DNA of 64,000 nt from Caulobacter sp. (lineage in GTDB: Bacteria; Pseudomonadota; Alphaproteobacteria; Caulobacterales; Caulobacteraceae), in contig JAUSMJ010000001.1 of assembly GCA_030645575.1 (NCBI GenBank), forward strand, positions 1 to 64,000. Direction: 5' to 3'. Numbering within the stretch: position 1 is the first letter of the stretch; each line of letters opens with the position of its first letter. Made by a program: the position numbers and the translations under genes. This document shows, one piece after another, positions 1 through 7,478 of this stretch. The notes under the pieces are model-generated. The model saw nothing but the letters and a program-made list of their open reading frames with translations. It was not told the DNA's origin and did no database searches.

Positions 1-495
1 CCCGTGCGGGCTGACATAGGGGCTGACCATGCCCAGCGGCACGGCGGTGGTGTTCTTCACGCCGCGGATGACGATACGGCTCTCGATGTTCGACACCAGG
101 CCCAGCGACAGGATCTTGTCGCGCAGGAAGTCGTCGAAGGCGTGCATGTCGCGGGTGACGATACGCAGCTCGTAGTCGGCCGCGCCGGTGACGGTGGCGC
201 ACTGGACCACCTCGGCCCATTTGACCACGTTGGTCTCGAACAGCTCAAGGTTCTCCTTGGTCGGCAGGCTGAGCTTGACCGTGCAGTAGACCTCGAAGCC
301 CAGGCCCAGCTGCTCGCGGTCGAGGATGGTCACCCGGCGCTGGATGATGCCGGCGTCTTCCAGCCGCTTGATCCGCCGCCAGCACGGGCTGGACGACAGA
401 CCGACCCGTTCGGCGATTTCGGCGACCGACAGGCTGGCGTCGTGTTGGATGAGATCGAGAATCTTTGCGTCAACCGCGTCTAGCTGCTCGGCCAA
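1..495 (-). CDS. Lrp/AsnC family transcriptional regulator (3' end outside window)
   Basis: Feast/famine-type DNA-binding regulator. The first ~60 residues form a winged helix-turn-helix (LDAVDAKILDLIQHDASLS, then the recognition part SSSPCWRRIKRLEDAGII), followed by the ligand-binding RAM domain (FEVYCTVKL, TGAADYELRIVTRDM, NIESRIVI). 165 codons are present, so only the extreme C-terminus can be missing. The start is TTG at 495: an in-frame TAG lies four codons upstream, and a GGGGGAAAAAGG ribosome-binding stretch sits just before the TTG. It is divergent from the indolepyruvate oxidoreductase gene at 638. Family knowledge suggests an amino acid or 2-oxo acid effector and control of that neighbour, but no operator was recognised. 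Confidence 0.93.
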   Translation of the reverse strand, partial: MAEQLDAVDAKILDLIQHDASLSVAEIAERVGLSSSPCWRRIKRLEDAGIIQRRVTILDREQLGLGFEVYCTVKLSLPTKENLELFETNVVKWAEVVQCATVTGAADYELRIVTRDMHAFDDFLRDKILSLGLVSNIESRIVIRGVKNTTAVPLGMVSPYVSPHG

Positions 496-637
496 ACCTT
501 TTTCCCCCTAATGCGCCATTCCGCGCGCCGATCTTGCCGTGAGGGGCAGGCGAAGGGGCACGGGTTTGGCAAGCAATTTCGCTGGGCTTATATGATCTTG
601 CAAGCCGAACTGCGCCCTCCAAAGGAAAGATTTTTCA

Positions 638-3600
638 ATGCGCCACGACAATGTGACGCTCGACGACAAATATCTGCTCGAAGAGGGCCGCGCGTACATA
701 ACCGGCGTGCAGGCTCTGATCCGGGTGATGCTTGACCGCCGACGCCTCGATCTGCGCGACGGATTGAACACGGCGGGCTTCGTTTCCGGCTATCGCGGCT
801 CGCCGCTCGGCGGGCTGGACCAGCAGGCGGGCCGGGCCGGCAAGCTGCTTCGGAGCCACGAGATCGTCTTCAAGGAAGGCCTCAACGAGGACCTGGCCGC
901 GACGGCCGTCTGGGGCAGCCAGCAGGCCAACCTGTTCCCGGGCGCGAAGTACGACGGCGTCAGCGCCATGTGGTACGGCAAGGCGCCGGGCGTCGATCGC
1001 ACGGGCGATGTGTTCAAGCACGCCAACTTCGCCGGGACCACGCCGAAGGGCGGCGTCATCGCGGTGGCCGGCGACGACCACAACTGCAAGTCCTCGACCC
1101 TGCCGTCGCAGTCCGAATACGCCTTCCAGGACTTCGAGATGCCGGTCCTGTCGCCGGCCGATGTGCAGGAAGTGCTCGACTACGGCCTGATGGGCCTTTC
1201 CATGTCGCGCTTCAGCGGCCTGTGGATCGGGCTGATCGCGCTGGCCGACACCATGGACAGCGGCGTGACCATCGACGTCTCGCTGAATCGCCACAGGCAC
1301 GTCCTGCCCGAAAATTTCGCCATGCCGCCCGGCGGCCTGCACATCCGGCTGAAGGACCAGCCGATGGACAAGGAGCTGCGCCTCCGCAACTACCGCATCC
1401 CGGCCGCCCTGGCCTTCGCCCGCGCCAACGGCATCGACCGGGTCGCCCTGGCCTCGCCGCGCCCGCGGCTGGGCATCGTCTGCTCGGGCCAGGCCTACAA
1501 GGACGTGCTGGAGGCCTTCCAGGCCATGGGCCTGGGCCTCGACGAGGCCGCCGCCCTCGGTGTGTCGATCTACAAGGTCGGCATGCCCTGGCCGCTGGAG
1601 CCGCAGGGCCTGCGCGCGTTCGCCGCCGGCCTCGAGACGCTGATGGTCATCGAGCACAAGCGGCCGCTGATCGAGGTGCAGGCGAGAGCCGCCCTATACG
1701 ATCTGCCGGCCCATGCGCGGCCCAGGATCATTGGCAAGAAGGACGAGCACGGCCAGCCACTGATGGAGGAGACCGGCTCCCTGACCGTCGCCGCCATCGC
1801 GCTGGACCTCTACAACCACCTGCCCGACGGCCCCCATCGCCAGCGGGCCCAGGCCTACCTCGACCGGGTCTCGGCCGCCTCGATGGCCGCCGTCACCCTG
1901 GCCAGCGACCAGCAGCGCAAGCCGTTCTTCTGCTCGGGCTGCCCGCACAACACCTCGACCCGCCTGCCCAAGGGCAGCCGCGCCCTGGCCGGCATCGGCT
2001 GCCACTACATGGCCAGCTTCAACGACCCCTCCACCGACCTGAACACCCACATGGGCGGCGAGGGCCTGACCTGGATCGGCGCGGCGCCGTTCACCAGCGA
2101 GAAGCACGTCTTCCAGAACCTCGGCGACGGCACCTACAACCACTCCGGCTCGCTGGCGATCCGGGCGGCGATCGCGGCCGGGGCCAACATCACCTACAAG
2201 CTGCTGTTCAACGACGCGGTGGCCATGACCGGCGGTCAGGCGGCCGAGAGCGGCTTCACCCCGGCCCAGATCACCCGCCAGCTGGCGGCGGAGGGGATCA
2301 CCAAAACGGTCGTCGTGGTCGATGAGGTCGAGCGCTACGCCGCCGTCACCGACCTGGCGCCGAACGTCGAGATCTTCCCCCGCTCCGACCTGATGAAGGT
2401 CCAGCGTATGCTGCGCGACACGCCGGGCGTGACGGTGCTGCTGTACGATCAGACCTGCGCCACCGAAAAGCGCCGCCGCCGCAAGCGCGGCACGATGGAC
2501 AAGGCGCCGCGCCGCGTCTTCATCAACCCGCTGGTCTGCGAGGGCTGCGGCGACTGTTCGGTCAAGTCCAACTGCGTCTCGGTCGAGCCGCTGAACACCG
2601 AGTTCGGTCGCAAGCGGCGGATCAACCAGTCGACCTGTAACCAGGACTACAGCTGCGTCGATGGCTTCTGCCCGTCGTTCATCACGCTGGAGGGCGCTGA
2701 AAACGCCACGCGGGAGAAGATGGCGGCCCTGACCGCCGACGCCACGCCCCTGCCCGAGTTCGAGCCGCTGGAAGGGGTGCGCCGCATCCTGTTCACCGGC
2801 ATCGGCGGCACGGGCGTGACCACGGTCGCCTCGATCTTGGCCATGGCCGCCCACGTGGACGGCCGCGCCGCCAGCGTGGTCGATATGACCGGTCTGGCCC
2901 AGAAGGGCGGCTCGGTGTTCAGCCATGTGAAGATCGGCGAGCGCGAGGACACCGTGGTCGGCGGCCGCGTGCCGGCGGCCTCGACCGACGTGCTGATCGC
3001 CTGCGACCTGCTCGTCGCGGCCAGCCCCGAAGGCCTGGCCCTGTTCTCGAAGAAGACCACCCGCGCCTTCGGCAACGCCGACTTCTCGCCGACGGCCGAC
3101 TTCGTGACCAACCGCGACGTGCGCTTCGACACCGCCGGCATGGCCCGCAAGGTCACGGCCGCGACGAAGAGCTACGAGGCCTGCCCGTCCCAGGCCCTGG
3201 CCGAGCACAAGCTGGGCGACGGCATCTACGCCAACATGATCATGCTGGGCTTCACCTGGCAGAAGGGCGTGATCCCGATCTCGAGCCGCGCCATCTATCG
3301 CGCGATCAAGCTCAATGGGGTGGACTATGAGTCCAACCTCCAGGCCTTCGAGGTCGGGCGCAAGGCGGCGGTCGATCCGACGTTCCGGGGCGAGCCGGAG
3401 GACGCGGTCGCGACGCCCGAGACCATGCCGCTCGACGCGCTGATCGCCCGTCGCACGGCCGAGCTGACCGCCTACCAGAACGCCACCTACGCCGACCGGT
3501 ATGCGAAGCGGGTGGCCCAGGTGCGGGCGGCCGAGGCTCCGCTGGGCGGCGAGGAGCTGACCCGCGCCGTGGCGACCAACCTCTACAGGCTGATGGCCTA

Positions 3601-4051
3601 CAAGGACGAGTACGAGGTCGCCCGGCTCTACACCGACGGCCGGTTCGCGGCCGAGCTGGCCGGGACGTTCAAGGGCGGCAAGGTCAAGGTGTGGATGAGC
3701 CCGCCGCTGATCGCGCCAAAGGACGCCGACGGCCGGCCGAAAAAGATCGCCCTCGGCGGCTGGATGATCGATCTGGTGTTCCCGGTGCTCACGCGGCTCA
3801 AGGGCCTGCGCGGCGGGCCTCTGGACATCTTTGGCATGACCGGGGAGCGCCGGATGGAGCGCGGCCTGATCGTCGCCTACGAGGCGCGGCTGGACCTGAT
3901 CCTCGCCGGCCTGACCGCCGAACGCCTGCCCCTCGCCGCCCGCGTCGCCGCCGTGCCGCGGCTGATCCGCGGCTATGGCCACATCAAGGAGGCGTCCGTG
4001 AAGGTGGCCAGGGCCGACGAGGCGGCGCTTTGGGCCGAGTGGGGGGCATAG
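638..4051 (+). CDS. Indolepyruvate ferredoxin oxidoreductase, fused single-chain form
   Basis: Oxidatively decarboxylates aryl- and possibly branched-chain 2-oxo acids (from transaminated amino acids) to acyl-CoA, using thiamine diphosphate and iron-sulfur clusters. The 1137-residue chain joins what are separate IorA and IorB subunits in archaea. The N-terminal pyrimidine-binding part begins with GFVSGYRGSPLGG. A SGCPHNTS segment near residue 430 precedes the TPP-binding region at about 496 (GDGTYNHSG, then NDAVAMTGGQ). Cysteines at about 631-678 (CEGCGDCSVKSNC, CNQDYSCVDGFC) are cluster ligands. A gamma-type domain starts at GIGGTGVTT near 720. An AGGAAAG ribosome site precedes the ATG. The adjacent divergent Lrp-type gene is its likely regulator. 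The fused form is usual in aerobic Alpha- and Betaproteobacteria. Confidence 0.95.
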   Translation: MRHDNVTLDDKYLLEEGRAYITGVQALIRVMLDRRRLDLRDGLNTAGFVSGYRGSPLGGLDQQAGRAGKLLRSHEIVFKEGLNEDLAATAVWGSQQANLFPGAKYDGVSAMWYGKAPGVDRTGDVFKHANFAGTTPKGGVIAVAGDDHNCKSSTLPSQSEYAFQDFEMPVLSPADVQEVLDYGLMGLSMSRFSGLWIGLIALADTMDSGVTIDVSLNRHRHVLPENFAMPPGGLHIRLKDQPMDKELRLRNYRIPAALAFARANGIDRVALASPRPRLGIVCSGQAYKDVLEAFQAMGLGLDEAAALGVSIYKVGMPWPLEPQGLRAFAAGLETLMVIEHKRPLIEVQARAALYDLPAHARPRIIGKKDEHGQPLMEETGSLTVAAIALDLYNHLPDGPHRQRAQAYLDRVSAASMAAVTLASDQQRKPFFCSGCPHNTSTRLPKGSRALAGIGCHYMASFNDPSTDLNTHMGGEGLTWIGAAPFTSEKHVFQNLGDGTYNHSGSLAIRAAIAAGANITYKLLFNDAVAMTGGQAAESGFTPAQITRQLAAEGITKTVVVVDEVERYAAVTDLAPNVEIFPRSDLMKVQRMLRDTPGVTVLLYDQTCATEKRRRRKRGTMDKAPRRVFINPLVCEGCGDCSVKSNCVSVEPLNTEFGRKRRINQSTCNQDYSCVDGFCPSFITLEGAENATREKMAALTADATPLPEFEPLEGVRRILFTGIGGTGVTTVASILAMAAHVDGRAASVVDMTGLAQKGGSVFSHVKIGEREDTVVGGRVPAASTDVLIACDLLVAASPEGLALFSKKTTRAFGNADFSPTADFVTNRDVRFDTAGMARKVTAATKSYEACPSQALAEHKLGDGIYANMIMLGFTWQKGVIPISSRAIYRAIKLNGVDYESNLQAFEVGRKAAVDPTFRGEPEDAVATPETMPLDALIARRTAELTAYQNATYADRYAKRVAQVRAAEAPLGGEELTRAVATNLYRLMAYKDEYEVARLYTDGRFAAELAGTFKGGKVKVWMSPPLIAPKDADGRPKKIALGGWMIDLVFPVLTRLKGLRGGPLDIFGMTGERRMERGLIVAYEARLDLILAGLTAERLPLAARVAAVPRLIRGYGHIKEASVKVARADEAALWAEWGA

Positions 4052-4064
4052 GGCGCGGACCACT

Positions 4065-4089
4065 CCCTTCCCCCCTCCAGGGGGAAGGG
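4065..4089. terminator. Hairpin between convergent genes
   Basis: Perfect 10-bp arms (CCCTTCCCCC / GGGGGAAGGG) around a 5-nt loop lie between the converging oxidoreductase and autoinducer-synthase genes. There is no T-run on either side, so it may be an interspersed repeat of the CTCCAGGGGGAAGGG kind rather than a classical terminator. Confidence 0.45.
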
Positions 4090-4105
4090 AAATAGAAGCG
4101 CGCGC

Positions 4106-4864
4106 CTATCGCATTCGCGTCCGCCAGAACGCCTCGGCCATCTCCTCCGGCGCCAGGTGGACCCGCTCCAGCGGGGTGAAGCCGTCTGGCGGCGACCAGT
4201 CGGCGCCGACCGGATCGACCCGCAGGATGTCGGCGTAGAGCCGTGGCGGGTCGTCCGGCCCCTCGGCCCACCAGATGGCCGGCCCCTTCATCCCCCGGGC
4301 CCGGCGCAGGTTGCGGCTGGCCAGCGCCGTGGCGTGGCTCAGCACCCCGACCAGCACGCCGTCGCGCGTGCGCCGCGGCAGGCCCAGCGGTTCGGGGTGG
4401 CCGCCCCAGGCCAGCAGCGACTGGGCCAGCCGCAGCTCCATGATGGTCAGGGCCCCGCGGCCGCCGACGATCCGCTGCAGCTCGGCGGCGGCCACTAACA
4501 GTTCGCTGATCACCGGGCTCAGCAGGTCGCGCGCGGTTTCCAGCGAGCGCGCGAACAGCCGGCTCATCTCCAGCACGTCCTCGCCGATCGGCGGGGCCTC
4601 GGCGAACAGCTCGGGCAGGATCTCACCGGCCAGGGTCGGCCCGGCCCCGCTGTTGAACCGGGCGCCGCCCAGCACCCGGCCGCCCTCAACCGCCAGCAGA
4701 TAGGCGGCGTCGGCCCGGTCCCAAGGGTCGGTCTCGCGCCCGTCGGAGCGCCGCAGTTCCTCCCAGCCCTTGAGGTCGACGAACACCTCGTGGCGGATGC
4801 GGAACATGTCGTCCATCAGGTCCGGGAAGGCGTCCCGGTTGGCGGCGTTGATCAGCAGGATCAC
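4106..4864 (-). CDS. Acyl-homoserine-lactone synthase (LuxI family)
   Basis: Predicted to make an N-acyl-homoserine lactone from S-adenosylmethionine and an acyl donor. Numbered from the GTG at 4864, the chain has R24, F28 and W34 (RHEVFVDLKGW), acidic residues D46 and D49 (ETDPWD), R69 in GGARF, and E99/R102 in LEMSRLF, the invariant LuxI pattern. GTG 4864 is preferred over GTG 4885 because it has GGGAG 9 nt upstream and gives canonical numbering; the longer start adds 7 residues. 252 residues is longer than LuxI (about 195-215), with an extended C-terminal half. It lies 58 bp behind the TTC38-like gene and probably shares its transcript. No LuxR-type receptor gene is visible in the window. 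The acyl chain cannot be inferred. Confidence 0.85.
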   Translation of the reverse strand: MILLINAANRDAFPDLMDDMFRIRHEVFVDLKGWEELRRSDGRETDPWDRADAAYLLAVEGGRVLGGARFNSGAGPTLAGEILPELFAEAPPIGEDVLEMSRLFARSLETARDLLSPVISELLVAAAELQRIVGGRGALTIMELRLAQSLLAWGGHPEPLGLPRRTRDGVLVGVLSHATALASRNLRRARGMKGPAIWWAEGPDDPPRLYADILRVDPVGADWSPPDGFTPLERVHLAPEEMAEAFWRTRMR

Positions 4865-4922
4865 GGGCCGGATCTCCCAGCCCACCCTCGATTGTCAATC
4901 CCGCGAAAGCAACTATAACGGG

Positions 4923-6203
4923 CTAGTCGATAACGCGCAACCGCACAATGGCGCGATCGGCCTCAAGCGCCGCGACCAGGCCGTGGTCGCCGACGCGGCG
5001 GGCCGCCTCGACCAGCGTCAGGTCGATGACGTCGCGCTGGGCGTGGCTGCCGCCGAAGCGGTGCGCCACGGCCCGCACGGGCTGAAGCGCCGCGATCGCG
5101 CCCTGCCAGTCACCCTCGCCGAAGGCCGCCAGGCCGCGCACCACCGGCTCGCCGACCTGCTGGAAGGCGGCGTTGTCGCCCGGCCGGGCGATGGCCCGCT
5201 GCTGCGCGGCGCGCAGGGCGCCCAGGGCGTCACCTCGCCCCGCGCCGACAAAGGCCATGGCCGCGTGGGCGTCGTTGAAGGCGTAGAGGCTCTCGGCCAC
5301 GGCCGGCTCCCACCGCGCGGCCAGCTCGACCCAGCGGTCGCCGACATCGACGCCTTTCAGATGCAGCCGCCACAACAGGGCCGAGGCATCGACCATGTCG
5401 TAGGCCAGCGCCGACCGGTCGCCCCGGATCGGATCGTCGTACAGCGCCAGCACCGCGTCGGTGTCGCCCAGACCCAGGTGGAACAGCGCCAGATGCCACC
5501 AGTTGTGCACCTGGAAATAGCTGTCGCCGGTCCAGCGGCCGAGGTCCCCGCGCATCCAGGCGACGCCCTCCTCGCGGCGGTTCTGCATCTCCAGCACATG
5601 GGCGACGGCATGCTGCGCCCAGCCGTTGCGCGGCTCGATCTCGATCGCCCGCCGCCCGGTCGCCTCGGCGGCGGCGTAGTGGCCGGTCTCCTCCAGCCCG
5701 AAGGCGTGCAGGCCGAGCACCGCGTGAAAGCCGGGCATGGTTTCGTCCCAGTGGGGCAGGGCCGCGCCGATCCGGTCGCGCAGCCTCCGTGCGTCGCCCC
5801 GCAGGAAGTCGAGCAGCTGGCCGATCTGCAGCGCCAGGGCATCACGGGGGTACCGCGCTGAAACCTCCGCCAGCACCCGCGCCGCCGCCGCGATCTCGCC
5901 CCGCGCCATATGGCCCAGGGCCGTCACATGGCCAGCCTCGCGGTCGCTCGCCGACAGGGCCAGCGCCTTGGCGTGGCAGTCCAGCGCCGCCGGCAGGGTG
6001 AAGGCGTCCGTCCCCGCCGCGTGCAGATAGCCGAGGAACACCTGGGCCATGACGAAGTCAGGGCTGTCGGCCACGGCCGCCCGCAGACCCCGCACCGGCT
6101 CGCCGGTGAAACACTGATGCCCGGCCAGCACCGTCTCGTAGAGGTCGAGCGCCGCTGCGCTGGCCCCGGTGGGCCGCTGTCCGGTCGCGATGTCGAAGGC
6201 CAT
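4923..6203 (-). CDS. Tetratricopeptide repeat protein, TTC38-like
   Basis: 426-residue helical-repeat protein resembling the TTC38 family, which has no established biochemical role. Recognisable segments include LDYETVLAGHQ-like N-terminal helices, the family-typical HWDETMPGFHAVLGLHAFGL, and the conserved WAQHAVAHVLEMQNR and YFQVHNWWHLALFHL stretches. There is no signal peptide or membrane segment, so a cytoplasmic location is likely. It is the upstream member of a probable two-gene unit with the autoinducer synthase and is divergent from the flavoprotein gene at 6270. Whether it modifies or senses anything connected with quorum signalling is unknown. Confidence 0.85.
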   Translation of the reverse strand: MAFDIATGQRPTGASAAALDLYETVLAGHQCFTGEPVRGLRAAVADSPDFVMAQVFLGYLHAAGTDAFTLPAALDCHAKALALSASDREAGHVTALGHMARGEIAAAARVLAEVSARYPRDALALQIGQLLDFLRGDARRLRDRIGAALPHWDETMPGFHAVLGLHAFGLEETGHYAAAEATGRRAIEIEPRNGWAQHAVAHVLEMQNRREEGVAWMRGDLGRWTGDSYFQVHNWWHLALFHLGLGDTDAVLALYDDPIRGDRSALAYDMVDASALLWRLHLKGVDVGDRWVELAARWEPAVAESLYAFNDAHAAMAFVGAGRGDALGALRAAQQRAIARPGDNAAFQQVGEPVVRGLAAFGEGDWQGAIAALQPVRAVAHRFGGSHAQRDVIDLTLVEAARRVGDHGLVAALEADRAIVRLRVID

Positions 6204-6269
6204 GGGTCACTCGTCAGATCAGGAAATCACAGCTTGGCCTGACCGGTCGCCGTGGTCTACGCCTTGGGC

Positions 6270-7385
6270 ATGAGCGAATTCGACTTCGATGCCCTGGTGG
6301 TCGGCGCCGGCGCGGTGGGCCTGGCCACGGGCTATGCCCTGGCGAAGCGCGGCCTGTCGGTGGTGGTGCTGGAGAAGGAAAAAATCATCGGCCAGGGCGT
6401 GTCCTCGCGCAATTCCGAGGTCATCCACGCCGGGCTCTACTATCCGACCGGCTCGCTGAAGGCGCGCTTCTGCGTCCAGGGCCGCCGCCTGCTCTACGCC
6501 TTCCTCGACAAGCATCACGTCGACTACCGCAAGTGCGGCAAGCTGGTCGTGGCCAACGGCCCGGCCGAGGTCGAGCATCTCGACGCCATCCTCGAACAGG
6601 CCCGCGTCAACGATGTCGAGGGCATGGAACGCCTGACCGGCGCGCAGGCCATGGCCATGGAGCCGGGCCTGAAGTGCGACATGGCGCTGCTGTCGCCGGA
6701 AAGCGGCGTGTTCGACAGCCACGGCTACATGGCGGCCCTGGTCGGCGAGATCGAGGCGGCCGGCGGGGCGGTCGTCGTCGCCACGCCGTTCGAGGGGGCG
6801 ACGCCTCTGCCGGGCGGCGGGTTCGCGGTGCGGGCCGGCGGCGAAGCGCCGACGACGCTGACGGTGCGGATGCTGGTCACGGCCGCGGGTCTCGGCGCCC
6901 AGGCGGTCGCGGCCCTGATCGAGGGCTTCCCGGCCGACCAGATCCCGGCCCGCCACTTCGGCAAGGGCGCCTACTTCCGCCTGGCCGGCAAGGCGCCGTT
7001 CGAGCACCTGATCTACCCGCCGCCGATCCACGGCGCGCTGGGCACCCACTACCGCAAGGACCTCGGCGGCCAGGCGGTGTTCGGCCCCGACCTCGAGTTC
7101 GTCGAGACCGAGGACTATTCGGTCGACCCGTCAAAGGCCGCCGCCTTCGCCGCCTATATCCGCAAGTTCTGGCCGGATGTGCCTGAGGACCACCTGTCCC
7201 CCGACTACGCCGGCCTGCGCCCGAAGATCCACGGCGCCGGCGAACCTCAGCCCGACTTCCGACTGGACACCGTCGCCGTCCACGGCATCCCGGACCTGGT
7301 GGCCATGTTCGGCATCGAAAGCCCGGGCCTGACGTCGTCGCTGGCGATCGGGGAAGAGGTGGCGACGCGGTTGGGGACTGGATGA
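6270..7385 (+). CDS. FAD-dependent oxidoreductase, L-2-hydroxyglutarate oxidase/dehydrogenase-like
   Basis: Flavoprotein of the DAO/LhgO group. The N-terminus carries the FAD dinucleotide-binding fold (ALVVGAGAVGLATGYALAKRG), then the family signature SSRNSEVIHAGLYYPTGS for flavin and substrate binding. Near the C-terminus YAGLRPKI and GIESPGLTSSLAIGEEV match the FAD-contacting end of these enzymes. Oxidation of L-2-hydroxyglutarate or a related 2-hydroxy acid is likely. ATG 6270 (MSEFDFDALVVG) is chosen; a GTG at 6252 would add six residues. Neither has a strong ribosome site. The stop overlaps the first of several palindromes. Confidence 0.85.
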   Translation: MSEFDFDALVVGAGAVGLATGYALAKRGLSVVVLEKEKIIGQGVSSRNSEVIHAGLYYPTGSLKARFCVQGRRLLYAFLDKHHVDYRKCGKLVVANGPAEVEHLDAILEQARVNDVEGMERLTGAQAMAMEPGLKCDMALLSPESGVFDSHGYMAALVGEIEAAGGAVVVATPFEGATPLPGGGFAVRAGGEAPTTLTVRMLVTAAGLGAQAVAALIEGFPADQIPARHFGKGAYFRLAGKAPFEHLIYPPPIHGALGTHYRKDLGGQAVFGPDLEFVETEDYSVDPSKAAAFAAYIRKFWPDVPEDHLSPDYAGLRPKIHGAGEPQPDFRLDTVAVHGIPDLVAMFGIESPGLTSSLAIGEEVATRLGTG

Positions 7386-7462
7386 CCTGTCCCTCGGGAC
7401 AGGTCTTCCTGTCCCCGTGAGTTCGCGCCGAAACGGGGACAGGACAAGCAGTCCCAAGGGAC
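7384..7462. repeat. Cluster of GTCCC/GGGAC palindromes
   Basis: Three nested inverted repeats occur in a row between convergent genes. 7384-7405 has perfect 10-bp arms (GACCTGTCCC / GGGACAGGTC) and a 2-nt centre. 7407-7418 pairs perfectly over 12 bp with 7433-7444 around a 14-nt loop. 7451-7462 is GTCCCAAGGGAC. They may end transcription from either side and share the GGGACAG/CTGTCCC core with the palindrome at 53296-53322. Confidence 0.7.
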
Positions 7463-7478
7463 AGCTAGTCCAGTCCCC

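Noticed and set aside
1694..4063. 789-residue open frame antisense to the indolepyruvate oxidoreductase
   Set aside because: Long antisense frames are common in GC-rich DNA; the product is His/Arg/Gly-rich with no domain, and the plus-strand gene is certain.
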